Shown here one piece after another: positions 26,801 to 41,633 of a DNA stretch of 64,000 nucleotides. Each line of letters begins with the position of its first letter. Within the stretch, counting starts at the first letter, position 1. The stretch is taken from assembly GCA_038049695.1 (NCBI GenBank), contig CP142452.1:36196501-36260500 (forward strand), in the 5' to 3' direction. The position numbers and the translations under genes are program-made. The notes beneath the pieces were generated by a model. It was not told the DNA's origin, did no database searches, and saw only the letters and a list, made by a program, of their open reading frames with translations. Source of the DNA: Cinnamomum chago. Lineage: Eukaryota; Streptophyta; Magnoliopsida; Laurales; Lauraceae.

Positions 26801-29800
26801 GGACGGTGATCGCGAAGGGGCCTAAGTGTGGATGCCTGTTTCCTCTTTTTCTGCCTCTTTTAGAATAAACAGATCTCTGCGTTCTCTTGTTTTTCTCCTC
26901 AAGATGTTTGGAGGCTCTGGCATAATAGATTAGGCCATCCTCATTCAAAATTGTTGTCTTTGATGTTGAACACTAGTAGCATTAATGAAAATAAAACTTC
27001 TTTTAGTCACATTTCTGATGAGTGTTCTGTTTGCAAACTTGGAAAAAGCAGAGTTCTTCCTTTTCCTTCTAAATCTACTATGGCTTCAAATTGCTTTGAC
27101 ATTATTCATAGTGACGTCTAGAGGATTACTCCTGTAATTTCTCATACAAATTTCAAATATTGTCACATTTATTGATGATCATAGTAGATTCGCATGGGTA
27201 TATTTCTTGCATTCTAAATCTGAAGTCTTTGATGCTTTCCAAAATTTATTGCTTATGTTGAAAATCAGTTTTCTACTCGCATGAAAGTTTTCCAATCGGA
27301 TTCCGGAGGGGAATATATGTCCCATCAGTTTCAAAATTTTATGCACACACGGGATTTTATCGCAAAGATCATGCCCTTATACTCCTCAACAGAATGGAGT
27401 CGCTGAACGAAAAAACAGACATCTCTTAGATACTATTCGTTCTCTTCTCTTAGAATCATCAGTTCCTGCTAAATTCTAGCCCGAAGCTTTAGCCACTATG
27501 GTACACTTAATCAATCGCTTACCATCCCCTCATCTCACCAATCAAACACCATACTTTCGTCTCTTTTATACAGATCCTACTTATACCCACCTGCGTATTT
27601 TTGGATGTGTGTGTGTTCATCTTCCTCCTTCTGAACGTACAAAATTAACTCCTTTAGCTCTGATACCATGTCAAAGCCAGCAAGAAGAAGAGAGAAATAA
27701 TGATGTGAATTCGATGATCCCTTTTGAGGATCATGATGCTTCATTAGATAGATATATTGTTGCTATACAAGTTACAATGATTGTAGCAATCATCTAGATT
27801 ACAGCCATTCTAATCTAATCATATCTCCTAATAAGGCAAAGCATAAAGTTACATAGCTGTACACACGTGACTTGTTTTGACCCACAAGTTGGGCTTTATT
27901 TGTCATGGGTTGTGACCCACTGACCCATTTAACAGGGACGTGACAACATGGCTACTTTTGGGATTTTCTCCAACAAAAATACTCTCAGTTGACTTCTTGT
28001 AGCACACAAATATCCTCATATGCCATGATGCCCACATACGGCAAGGACATGGATTTTATACATAAAAAGTGAAGTATCGGATACAATACAGCACAATATA
28101 TTGCCCATTTTGAAGTATCCATGCATCATAGCTCATCCAAAAACCCTCTACACATTGCTTTTATAGCCAAGGAGGAAAAAAAAGACACAATTATGGAGGG
28201 TTCTATTGACCCCTCCTTCCGCCCCTCCAAAAAATACAGAGATGATTCACAATTTGACTGTCAAGATGACGAGGTTCAAGAGCTCAACCCCATACACCAG
28301 AATGAACGATTTTGAATGAATCTGAACTCTTGCTAAACTAGAAGGATAGCTCATCTTATGATGCTTCAGAAACCCATGAGTCTCACATTACAATCTCAAA
28401 TCAGAATAGAATTTTCTATTAGGAAAAAGTAATATGAATAAGCCGATCAAATATACCATAGATATATTCAATTATGTCTGTTGAAAAACGTGGAACATAA
28501 CAGATGAGGAGCTTCTTGAATCCAGAATGTACAATTTGTTCTCTTCATGACCTCCACCAATTGTCTTCTTCTACTCTATTGTCCTAAAAGACACATAAGA
28601 TGGAACCAAAGCAACTCTACCAAAATGACAGAAGTTAAAGAAGAAGATACTGGATACCTGCCTTATCCAGAGGCCAGGACTCATCAGCAATTTTAACACT
28701 GGAGCTAATGTCGGATAGAGACAAAGCCATTGCTCTTACTAGTCGTATGGTCCATGGCACTTAAATCTATTATCCATAAATTGGATATGAGAGGCAGGAT
28801 TTGTTATTCCTGTAGCACGTAGAAGTTCTGAAGTGACATTGGTATTTAGAGATGCCCAAATACGGCATGGATACGATAGAGACACACAATGAACATGGCA
28901 AGGACACAGATTTTACATATAAAAGTGAAGTATCAGACACAATACGACACGATACTTTGTCTATTTTGAAGTATCCATGAGGGATTATTGGAAGAGATTA
29001 CACTGGATGAAGACATCAAACTGCACCAATGAATAAGATCCACAAAATACAGTACTCTAGTATCAGTTAGGGAAAAGAACAAAAAGCCAATGCATCCAGA
29101 ATCAATGAAATAAAAATTTTGTTTCCATAAAAGCCTTATCATTGAATAACCATGTTACTGACATTGAATCACATCCAATCAGACCTGCAGATCTTGGCTG
29201 AATTAGGCCAAACAACCCCCCGGTAAGACCATCGATCATAGTTGAGAATTTCTTTTAGACCCCATTTCGGTTTGGCCGCCAAACCAAAATGTTTCAGCCA
29301 ATTCAGAAATTTCCACGGAACATTTCGGAGATAAGTTTCGGTAGAATATATATAAATGAATAAACATATATATGTAGAAAATTTAAAATATAAAAATATG
29401 AAATAACATATAAATTCTATAGATTTAATTTATTCTAGCAAATCAATCATGCAATATATCATTTCTACATGACAAATGAGTAATTTTTAGTGGTTTAAAT
29501 TTTCCTAAAGTGGGCCTATTAGAGGGTACAACCGTATTTTGGACCGAAATTATGGATTTCAGCCAATATGGTTCAAAATCCAGACCGAGCTTTTTAAGGG
29601 AGCAATTTAGTTCGGACAAATTGTTCAAACCAAAACTATTTGGCCATTTCAGCTGAAACAAACCAAAATTCGTGCCAAATGAAATGACTCCCAGTTGGTT
29701 GTCAGCCCAAAGCCCCTCTACAATCAAACAGAAATCCTACGTCAAACGACAAGGCAGTAGAACATTTATCGATGATCATAAATCCATTAATAAAGGTCTT

Positions 29801-32800
29801 CAATCCTTGGGAGAAGGCTCAAACCAAAGAGCAGCAAGAGATGCAGATAACAACATCAACTACAATACGTGAAAATATTTAAGACTAACACATCATCCCT
29901 TTTGCAGCACATACATATGACAAAACATCGTAGAAACCTAGATTTAAACATTACCAGTGATCTAATCCACAAGGAAAACCCTGATCTTATATAAGTCCTT
30001 AACTTACTCGAAAGATTCCATAACGAATCAAAAAGAAAAAAGAAAAAAAGAAGTTTGTTTGCTTGCTGATTATGTGCAAACTGTGGAAATTGTCCTTCAA
30101 CTTCTTCTTTTTTTTATCAATGGGCCATACATGATGACTGGTGGGGCAGCCACCAATCCCCAACTGGTCTGCCAAGCATGTGGCTTCCCTTGGTGGATAG
30201 GGTCTAGTTTGGGCCACATTTTGATGGCCCAAATCCAGCTTGGCAGCTATGGATGGATTTGGGCCTGATGTGCATATTTGGGCCTCAAAGGTGTTGCTGG
30301 GATGATCCAAATGGGCAATTATTGACCTCTTTTCAATCCCCTCTTAGTTCAACAATTTTTAAATTTGATTTTGATGCAATGCTAACGGGCCATTGCAAGG
30401 AGACTCATGGACCACATGTGGGACCCAAGAGAGTTTAGAGATTTTTGTTTCTTATTTTATTTCTCTAATTATTCGTCATTACTTTCTAATTTTATTTAAT
30501 GAGTTGTACTTAGGATAGTTTCTAATTTGCTTAGTTTCCTGGTTTGATTAGAAGTCCTAGTCCCTAAGATTTTTTTTCTTATTTATATGGCATTGTAGAA
30601 GATCAAGACATTTCAGAAGTTAAATAATATTAGTTGAGGAATTTGTTTTCCTCTATGATAGTCTCTGCAGAGACCTGCTATCGTGCCTCAGCACTGTTCA
30701 AGTTAACCTTGACCCTAGGTTCTGCATCAGCTCATGTCCGAGCTTTAAACGGTTCCCAAGATCAGGAGTCTTCTGTGCAAAAGGGAAGTGAGATCAAAGA
30801 ATTGTTTTGGTTCAATTCAAAAATTCAGTCTCTGTGGGCAATTTGGATAGTTGAGTTTGGATCACTAATCGCGGGGGACAATTGGAGTGATTGTTGTGCT
30901 CACGGAAGAAAAGGATCCGAACTCAGTTTCTTCAGCAAACACAGGATTCAAACATCTATCCACGCCGGAAAAGAAGGCAATCGCCACCACCAACTGCTAC
31001 TATTCTTGAAGGACGTGGATAGTAGGCAGTTGCCATCACCGACTGAGAATCATTAACATCTCCAGCTGAGTCCGAACAACCATGCAGAGCAAATGAATTG
31101 TGTGATAGCATAAGTAGAGAATGATTGGTGGTGGGTTGTAAATAACACAAAATTTGAAGGACCACAGCTAGAGGTGTAAAAGGGCTGGATTGGGCCGGGC
31201 TCAAGGTTGTCCAAGCCCTACCCTCAACTTATACGGGTCAGACCCGAGGCAGGCCAAGGCCTGAAAAGAAGAAGATCAATTTTTAATTTCTTTTTTTCTA
31301 CATTGCTATTAGGCACCAAGTATAAACCTGAAGTTAACCGTCCTTTATCTGACCTTGGCCATCAGTATAATACAATAAGAGACATGGCAATAGATGGAAA
31401 TTCACTTTACCACAATCTAATTTAGGGTGATGCTAGGCAATCATTTACTATCCATGAGAAGACTATTTTATGGCATTAGTTAATCTTATCTTTTTACTCA
31501 TCAATTTTAGGCCCATGATAGAATGCATTTATTGAATCCTGATGATTTAAATTCCGGAAAAACAAATGAATTCTATATAAGAAAAAAAAGAAATAGAAAT
31601 TATTTCATAATTTCGTCTACAACATGCCATTGTGATTTTGTAGAGATTTCTTTCTAGGCTATGCCCATCCAAGATGTGGGCCACTGGAGTTGAATAAGAA
31701 TGTGAGGCTAAACATTAAAACTGATAACTAAAGAGAAGTGATCACATGCTAATAAGAACCCAAGTACCAACCACATAAGAATCATGTGCAAATAAACACA
31801 TGAATACGCTTAAACATATCCACATATATTTTTTTAATAGTAAATAGATCCACATACACAGCAAGTATAAGTAAATAAGCAATTGAAAAAAATCAAGTAA
31901 TAATCATGCACGGAATGTTGTCATCTCAAAATTCATGTTTGGGTTGTGGCAAAATTTTACACTGGCTATGAACCTACCTAATACAACCTTCTTTATCCAA
32001 GCTTGAGAAGGGATATGCCAAAGAGGTTGCTCGTTGTGACAATTTTTCTATGCAGGTTGATGGCCCACCAAGGGGAAAGGGTATGCCAAAGAGGATGTGT
32101 ATGGAAGTAGTAACAATAAATCTAAAGAAGTGCAACCCATGCTAGGATTTGGCTCAAGATAGATCAAAATGGAGAAACAGAATTCATGTAGTCGACCCCA
32201 ACATAGGCTTTGATGATGATGAATTATGCATGGCATTTTATAAAAATCACGTAAGAATCATAAAAAAAATTAAAAAAAGAATCACATAAGAATCATACTC
32301 AAATAAACCCACACATATGCTCAAATATATCCACATATATATAAGGAAAATAAGAAAGCTAAGTCGGGCCTAATATTGTCAAGCCCGACCCTCAAATTGG
32401 CAGGCCAACAAAAAGTGTGCCCGACCATCTGGCTTTCTAAGAAAACCAAAAGCCTTCATTTTGTGGGCTTCTAAGGGCCGAGCCAGGTACCCTTATAGGA
32501 GAGGCCCTATTGACAACCTTAACTACAAACAACCCCACGAATGGAAGTTGAGCAAGGAACAAATTGACTTGACACATGAATCCTTAAAACAATATTTGAT
32601 TGGGTAATGGCAAGATAAACAAGGCTTCCAACAACTGACAGTAACAAGTAAGATCTGGAAGGACACCATCAGTAGTTTGAAGTTTTAAATGATTCTCAAT
32701 TGGAGTAGTAATCAGCTTTGTATCTTTCAAGCCGGCTTTCTGGATCACATCATTACAATACTTGGTCTAATAAAAGAGATATCCTTCCAATGAATAAGCC

Positions 32801-35800
32801 ACTTCAATTCCCAAAAAATACCTAAGATAACCAAGATATTTCATTTCGAAATGTTGATGCAAAAAGTTCTTAAGATTATGAACGCTTGTAGAATCATTAC
32901 CATCATCATCATTACCACAAACATGAATTCTGTGGAACCATTATCAGTGATAATAAAATCATCAACATATAATAATAATAATAAGAACAACAACAATAAT
33001 AATAAAAGAAAGCCTGCATTGGCATGCATGGTGAAGAGTGTTGAATCATGAACGCTTTGATTGAACCCCAAGCTGAGAACACAAGTGCTGAAACAGCAAA
33101 CCATGCACAAGTAGCTTGTTTGAGGCTGTTAAGACACTTTTGAGTTTGCACTTTGCACATATGATGTGGAGGCCGGAGAAATTATAGTACTAAATCACGA
33201 AAGGTATAAGCTATCCTTCAAACTTTTAAGTTAAAAAATCAAGGGCTAGGATAATTTCATGTGTGTGATGTTCGGCCACACCTAATAAACATCAAATCCT
33301 TCCCATTTATAATGATATTTACACTAAGATTGGCAATCCAAGAGGACCCATTAGAAGGGCCTTTTGTCATGCTTTGTATTTCTCATTTCATTCTTCTGCT
33401 ACAAAAACACAATGATAACATTGAAATATGTGTATGGCAGAAACTAGAAAATGAATACGATCAAGCCTCAAACCTCTTTGCAAGAACTTCTATCGCCATA
33501 GTCCTTGCATCTTGCTTAGCCATACTCATGGATGGTGCATCCATCTCAGAAGCATCATTGTCGTTGAATATTTTGAATTCAGCACTAGGCCTTTCAAAGG
33601 CTTCACTGAAACCTTGATCCTCGACTCCCAGATCATGACCAATGTCATCTTCTGAAAGCTCTGCGATATGTCCCAAATATCACTTGAGTTTGTGTGGGGG
33701 GAAAATCAAAGATCCATAAGATAAAGAAACAAATTAAGATGAAATTATAAGTGGAAAATTAAAAACAGAAGTCTTATAAACAAATAAATGTAAAAAGGCC
33801 ACACTTTGTTACATTGCTTCCATAAGAAACCCTGTAAAAGTAGATTGAATAGCTCATGGTTCCACAAATCCATGGCATGTGTTCCATTAACAAGGATGAG
33901 TAGCCACTTGTCACCTAACAAACAAGAACGGACAACAGAAGAAACAAGAATTAAAAACCAACTGCTCCTACACAACAGGAAGCCCATAAATTAATCATTT
34001 ACATTTTACCATTTTGTAGAATCTCTTTAATGTGAATCCAGTTAACTCATTTCCATCATGCCCATATAGCCACAACAGTCAATGCAATCAATGTTTGCAA
34101 ATGAAGAAAAAATATCAGTTGATATTCTGCCATTTCTCTTCCCAATGAACTTTTTATCCCCCGAGGGTAACAAAGCAGTAGTAGTAGAGTAAAACAAGTA
34201 AACCATGTTCCAGGCACAAAAGTCATATAACTAGTAAAGTTGGAAATATCTTGCATCGTTCTCTTGATAATAAACTTGATGCTAACTCTGGTAGTTGCAC
34301 ACGATTGAATAGTAAGGGGCAATAATGGGTTCAACATGTTTAATGGGTCAGTGGGTCACAGCCCATGACAAATAAAGCCCAACTTGTGGGTCAAAACAAG
34401 TCACGTGTTTACAGCTATGTAACTTTATTCTTTGCCTTATTAGGAGATATGATTAGATTATAATTAGATTAGAATGGTTGTAATCTAGATGATTGCTACT
34501 GTTAGAGACTCTTGAACCAAACCAAAAGCAGCAAGAGAGAGAACAGAAACATGCAAGAGAGAGACGAGTTGCAAGAGAATTGCATATACCATTCTATATG
34601 ATTTGTATTGACGATGGTTACATATATAACACTGTAGCCTAAATTAGTGGATCTGATTAAGATCTGGTTACAAGATTACAGGCATAGTTAAGGAAACTAA
34701 TATCTATCTAATATCTAGTGACAACTCATACAATGTTGACTTGTGGGCTGACCCAATACATGGGTTGTGGGCTGACCCATTGGTCAAGCTGACTTGCTGC
34801 TGACCTGCTTCTTTACACCCCCTCTCAAGCTTTGGATGGGAGAAGGTGACCATCAAAAGCTTGGGAACTAGCTCCAAAAAACGAGAGGTGGAGTGGCTTT
34901 TGGTGAAAAAATATGCTATCTGGGCAGTCTGAATCAGAATAGCCATGCAGAGTAAGATTCTGACTCGAGGAAAGAAGGAGGGCACGGTTGGAACTTCCTT
35001 GTAAGTATCTCAGTATGCGCAGTACAGCAGCCCAGTGAAGATGAGTGGGTCGCGCAACAAATTGGCTTACCAATTGTACCGCATAGGCAATATCTGGTCT
35101 GGTAATGGTCAGATAAACCAAGCTGCCGACCACTTCACGATAACGAGTTGGATCAGAAAGTAGATCTCCATCAGTAGTTCAAAGTTTCAGATTATGTTCA
35201 ATTGGAGTAGAGACAGGTTTAAGATCTGTGAGTCCAGCTCGTTGAAGAACTTCATTGCAGTATTTTGTTTGTGACAAAAGATATCCTGTGGGAGAGTAGG
35301 CAACTTCAATGCCTAGAAAGCACGCAGATGACCCAAATCTTTCATCTCAAATTGTTGATGAAGAAAACGCTTCAAGAATAGAATACCAGAAGCATCACTG
35401 CCAGTGAAAATCATATCATCGACATAGAGTAACAGGAAAACACAGCCAGATCGCGAATAGCGAGTGAAGAGAGCAGAGTCATGGGCACTCTGAGAAAAAC
35501 CAATGCTGATAATACAGGTGCTAAACCGTTCAAACCAAGCACGAGGTGCTTGTTTGAGTCCATATAAAGCACGTTTGAGACGACACACATAATGAGGAGG
35601 TCTCACGACGCCTGGAGGAGGATGCATATAGATTTCTTCCTGAAGGAATCCATTCAAGAAGGCATTCTTGACATCAAGCTGATAGAGTGGCCAATGTCTA
35701 ATAGCGGCAACAGAGATAAAAGTACGAACTGTTGTCATCTTAGCAACCGGAGCAAAGGTCTCCTCATAATCTACCCCATATTCTTGTGTGTAGCCTTTGG

Positions 35801-38800
35801 CAACCAAGCGAACCTTGTAGCGATCAACAGATCCATCAGATTTGGTCTTGATCTTAAATATCCATTTGCAGCCGATAACCCATTTTCCGAAGGGAAGAGG
35901 AACAAGATCCCATGTTCGAGTTTTCTGCAGAGCTGCAAGTTCTTCTACAATGGAAGACCTCCAGTTCGGATGAGCAATGGCCTCCTTATAGGATTGTGGT
36001 TCTGTCAAGGTATGAATTGCTGCAAGAAAGGACTTATAGGATGGAGAAAAATGATCAGTACGAACAAAGCCAAATCGAGAGGGAGGGATTCTGGTGCGCA
36101 CTGGATACCTTCGAGTTTGAGGAGGATCCTGCACATCTGGAGCAGAGGAGATAGGCCCGGGGTCAAGAGTAGGAGGTGGTGCTACCAAGTCCGAATGAGC
36201 AGACGGAGTTTTGGGCCGACAATGATAGACCTGCAGGGGTGGAGGAGAAGGTGTATCGAAGGGAAACAGGCCTAGAAAGGGATCAAGAGGGTAAACCGTA
36301 GGTTGCTCAGGAGAAGGGGATGAAGTAGGTAAAGTGTAGAAAGGTATATGTTTCGAGAAGGTGACATTACGCGAGACCCGTAGCTTATTGGTTTTAGGGT
36401 CATAACATCGATAGCCTTTTTGTTCGATGCCATACCCTAAGAATACACAGACAGTGGATTTAGGGGAAAGTTTGGTTCTCTCATTGTCATGCAACAGAAC
36501 AAAATAGGTGCAACCAAATACCTTTAGATGAGACAAGTCCGGTTTACAAGAGAACAATTTTTCATATGGAGATGTGCTAGATAATACAGAGGATGGTGTT
36601 CTGTTAATCAGATAGATTGCAGTCAGGACTGCTTCCCCCCAGAATTGTAGAGGAACATGTGAGGAATAAATCAAGGATCTAGCAGTCTCTAGGATATGTC
36701 TGTGTTTCCGTTCTGCTACTCCATTCTGTTGTGGTGTGGCAGGACAAGATAATTGAGTAAGAACAGAATTTGCGGGACATGTATTCTCCCCCTGAATCAG
36801 ACCTGAATATTTTAATCCTCGTGTCGAATTGAGTGGAAACCATGGTGGAGAAAGCAGTGTAGATAGTATATAATTCAGAACGATTTTTCATCAAATACAG
36901 CCATGTATATCTAGTGAAATCATCAATAAACAGCACATAATAAATGGAACCGCCTTTCGTGGGCTGAGAGGCCAGTCCCCAGACATCAGAATGTACTAAA
37001 GCAAAAGGAGCAGTAGAAAGAGAAGTGCTTTTATTTTAAGGGAATGCATGTTGTTTACCAAATTGGCAACCAAAACAGGTAGAAATGTCTGATACAGAAA
37101 CGTTACCAAATACACCACTAGAAAATAAAAACTTCATTTTATTAAAAGATAAATGGCCTAAACGAGAGTGCCAAAGAGCAAAGGGTCATGTAGATGAAAC
37201 AAGGGCGGCAGGGGATACTGTGGATGATGGAAGGTGCAGCGAGCGGAGATAGTAAAGTCCTCCTGACCTAAGGCTGGTCCCAATCTGTCTCCTGGTGCGC
37301 GGATCCTGCACAGAACAGCCAGTAGAGGAAAATGAGACAAGAAATCTAGAAGAAGTCAATTGACTAACAGAGATCAAGTTGATAGACAAGTGAGGAACAC
37401 ACAAAACATTAGTAAGAGAGATCAACTTATTTGAAATGGAGCCAATAAGAGAGACTAGTAGAGGAGTGGCATCAGTTGTTTGGATAGTGAGAGCTAGCAG
37501 GAGTATAACAATTATGAAGTTTGGAAACATCATTTGTCATATGATAGGATGCACCAGAATCAAAAATCCATGTAGTATCATGAGTACCTGAAGGACCAGA
37601 AATGGACATGGCAGAACCAGAGGCTGAGGGGGTAGTGGCCATCTGAGAAGCAGAACCAGTGGAGGAAGCCAGAAACAACTGTTGCATGCGCTCATCAACC
37701 ATAGCCTGAATCTGAGATGTAAGATCCATTTGTGGAGGCACAAAGCTATCATCTTCAATAACATTGGCTGCATAAGGTCGCTGTGGATAAGATTGCATGG
37801 GACCACGATTGGGCTGTTGACCAGAGTGTTTGGTCTTATTGTTCGGCCCTTGGAGGTCTGGTTGGGCAGTCTCATTCCAGTGTCCTTTCTTCTTACAATA
37901 GTTGCAAAAGTCATTGGTACCAAATGGAAAGGAGCGATCATGCTGTGGGGTACTAACATTTGCTGACAGGATATGAGTGGGCTCCACATGTTTCTTCCTT
38001 GTAAGAGAAAGTTGAGTTTGTTCTTCTGCCAAAAGTTCCGAGAGTGCCGTATCAACGAAAGGCACTGGCGACCGATGTAATAACTGACCACGAACATGTT
38101 CAAAATCAGGGCGGAGGGCCATAATAAACTGAACCAGGCGAGTCTGTTGCCTATAGACTTCAAAGGTGTGAGCATCATCAGTTGTTTTAAAAGTGGGTTC
38201 CATTAGAGCCAGTTGATCCCATAAGGCAGTCATTTTGATAAAGAAATCATGGAGTCATTCCCTTGGTCTGCAGTTTTGATTTCCCATTCTAACCGATATC
38301 GACGAGCAGCATTAGATTGAGTATACAATCGTGCTAAATAATCCCAAGCAGCCTTAGGATAATTGAATTTAGCTAATTGATTTCCAATAGATGGATTGAC
38401 TGAATTGGCAATCCAAGAATTTATTTTCCCAACGGAAGCTTCCCATTCCTCAAAAGTGGCATCCTTACTGTCTGGTGTAGGGATTTGCTGAGCAACATAT
38501 TTCCACAGTTTTTTACCTTTGAGGAAATTTTGCATGAGATGGGACCAATAGGGATAATTTGTGCCATCAAGGATAACAGTAATTCCCGATACAGTTCGGT
38601 CAGAAGACATTGAACCAAAGCAAGGTGCCCACAGTCTGAATAAGGAGAAATCCAGCCTCAAAAGCCTATTCAGATTTGAAATACAGCCACAGTAACAAAC
38701 CAGATCTGAAAATTTTCAATAAGAAAGGTCCAGGAGACTTGAATCTAAGCACAGATGAGTGCTATGGGCCCTACTGAATGATCAGAAGAGAGATCACAGC

Positions 38801-41599
38801 CACAGAGAGCAGACCAATCCAAAACAGGCAAAAAAGAATTCAAAACAAGACCAGGCGAGTATGATTTTGGGCACATATCTGAGCTGTGGGCCCCACTGGA
38901 TGATCAGCCGGATGATCAGAGCACACAGTGATCTCTGCCTTTGAAATCCGAAACTCCTCTAGGTGGAATTTTGATGAAAGCTTGTGTAACCAGAAATTTG
39001 AACGGGCTAGATGAAAACTATTTGCTCAGATGAGATATGTATAAATCAGGGAGAAAGGCCTACCTCAGATGATCAAAAAATCTGGAAAAAATGTGCAAAA
39101 TTCTCAGGATAAATGGTCGACCAGGATGGGGAGATTTTCTGATGCAGGGTGATCAATAGGTGGGCCACCTTTGATCACAGCAGGTTGCAGGGCGTGATGA
39201 CTGACGAACAGGGCTGCTTCAGGGCTCCTCTTATGCTTGAATGGACAGACGATCAGAGCTCCGATACCATGTTAGAGACTCTTGAACCAAACCAAAAGCA
39301 GCAAGACAGATAACAGAAACATGCAAGAGAGAGACGAGTTGCAAGAGAATTGCATATATCATTCTATATGATTTGTATTGACGATGGTTACATATATAAC
39401 ACTATAGCCTAAATTAGTGGATCTGATTAAGATCTGATTACAAGATTACAGGCATAGTTAAGGAAACTAATATCTATCTAATATCTAGTGACAACTCATA
39501 CAATGTTGACTTGTGGGCTGACCCAATACATGGGTTGTGGGCTTACCCATTGGTCAAGCTGACCTGCTTCTTTACAACTACGATCACTGTAACTTGTATA
39601 GCAACAATATACCTATATAATGAAGCATCGTGACCCTCAAAAGGGATCATCGAATTCACAACATTATTTCTCTCTTCTTACTGGCTTTGACACAACAGAG
39701 CTAAGTATATGACCAATAACTTGATCAATTTGGCAGCTTATTCAGATTCTTTAAGGTCTGGTAAGTAATACTTAAAAATATCACAAACACCCTTCATTGG
39801 AATTTGCAAAGAAAAAAATGATGTCCTTCGAATCTTATAGGAAGTATTTCTGTTCAGTCCGCCATTCAAATTTTAAGAAGATCCAACACTGTAGACAGAA
39901 TAGCTTGGAATGGGATGGATCTTCCCAACATCGACTGATGTCAATTTATAATAATGTACAAGCCCTGATTTGGGCTACAAATTAGTAATTGCCCAGTCAT
40001 ACTACAGTCAGAACCATCCAAATATAGTATGTAGTATCTATACAGGATATTAAAGTTTGACTATACAAATGGCTTGGGCTTTATTATACAAGTGGGTTTG
40101 GCCCAATGGATCCAGAATCATTAACACCCCTCCTCAAATTGATGTTGGTGAGCTTTGGTAAAAATGTCAACAATTTGGAGGTCGGAGGAGATGAATGAAA
40201 GAGAGAGAACATCGCGTAGATATTCCTCCCTGATAAAGTGGCAATCAAACTCGATGTGTTTTGTTCTTTCATAAAACACTGGATTTTCTGTAATCCGAAT
40301 GGAGCTGGTGTTATCCGCATGTAGAGGGGTGGGTATTTTTGTTCAAAGCCAAGTTCTGTGAGTAGACCACGAAGCCATATAATTTTTTAACATGCCCGGT
40401 ATTCTGCCTAAGTTGGTGATTTTGAAACTGTCTTGTTTTTCCACTTTCCATGAAATGAGAGCATCACCCAAGTACATGCACCAACCTGCTGTGGAACGGC
40501 GGGTATCGGGGCAACCTACCCAATCAGCATCAGAATAGACAGTCAATGTCATTGGAGAGCCAACAGGAAAAAATAAGCCTATGTGGGGATTGGGGAGTGC
40601 CAATACGATAACGGATAATTCGTCGACAACCACTAAATGAAGATGATGAAGCTTGGTCATATACTAGCTCATCAAGTTTACTGCATAGCTAATGTATGGC
40701 TGAGTAGTAGTCAAACATATGAGACTACTGACAAGTTGTCGATAATATGTCAGAACGGGAAAAGGATCGCCACTTTCACATTGGAGTTTAAGAGTTATCT
40801 CAAGAGGAGTATCCACAGGAGTGGAGTTTGACAGGCCTGCTGATTCAATTAAATCCATAGTATACTTATGTTGATGAAGAATCAACCCTTTCTCAGATTG
40901 ATGAACCTCTAATCCCAAAAAATATGTCAGAGGCCCCAGGTCCTTCATGTGAAAAAATTGATGAAGAGAAAGCTAGGATGAATCTGTGAAAAGAAGATAA
41001 CAGCAATGACTAAGAGGTCGTTTGTCTTTTATGCGTGGGATATGTAAATACAATTTACACATGTAAATGATGAATATTCAAATTTTAAGTATGTAACGTT
41101 TACACATGCGTATCTTTTTACAAAGTTTGTCTAATAACACTATTTTCGCATCATTTACACATGTGATTCATTTTTCTATGTTTGTTTCAATGATATGTGG
41201 ATTTGTATTAAACGATTTTATAAATGATACTTATTAATCATTAAATTATATTATACTATAATGATATGAAAAGGAGACAAAAAAAGGTCTAATTTATATC
41301 AAAGTTTTCATTTTCATTTTAAATGCTTAAAAAAGAACATATCTTTCAACATGAAATATACTTTTAAAAAATATACATTTCTATCATTGATCACCTTAAA
41401 AAAATGCATTCCAACATGTTTGGTTAAGGAGATATGAGTTTATAGTCTGATGGTTAAGAAAATAGGATTATTATTAATATTTTTATTAATTAATATTTAG
41501 TTCAATATTATCTTAATTCATTATTCAATTTGCATAAAACTTAACCCATGCATCTCACCGGCTTTATGCTAATATTAATCAATTATAGGAATAGATTTT

Positions 41600-41633
<34 letters not shown>

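Larger units (their letters stand above)
34500..39576 (-). mobile_element. Near-complete Ty1/copia retrotransposon, 5.1 kb
   Basis: LTRs 39270-39576 (5') and 34500-34817 (3') differ mainly by one 11-bp indel, so the insertion looks young. Ends read TGTAAAGAAG...CTCTAACA on the coding strand. A primer-binding site TGGTATCGGAGC follows the 5' LTR at 39258-39269 and a purine tract GAGAGGGGG precedes the 3' LTR. Flanks GCTAC and ACTAC agree at 4 of 5. Gag, protease, integrase and RT are recognisable but broken by frameshifts, and RNase H is truncated. Confidence 0.93.
34337..39692 (+). mobile_element. Family A copia solo LTR split by a nested copia element
   Basis: LTR arms 34337-34499 and 39577-39692 rebuild the LTR seen inverted at 27669-27934 (starts TGTTTAATGGGTCAG, ends ACTGGCTTTGACA). 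CAACA flanks both outer ends (34332-34336 and 39693-39697), a perfect 5-bp duplication. Confidence 0.9.

Noticed and set aside
28640-28760. Exon-like minus segment starting [11 protein letters not shown] with a GTATCC donor
   Set aside because: Short, no acceptor of correct phase for RECX and no recognisable homology.
33745-33987. 80-codon minus frame just upstream of RECX exon 3
   Set aside because: Hydrophobic random-looking sequence with no acceptor and donor pair matching the required phase.
34056-34337. Minus-strand frames considered as a RECX exon
   Set aside because: One frame could be joined in phase via a GTTAAC donor, but it has no targeting-like or RecX-like features. The exon at 56668-56888 fits better and links onward to exon 1.
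35592-36275. 227-codon plus frame
   Set aside because: Antisense shadow of the copia reverse transcriptase frame at 35313-36674.
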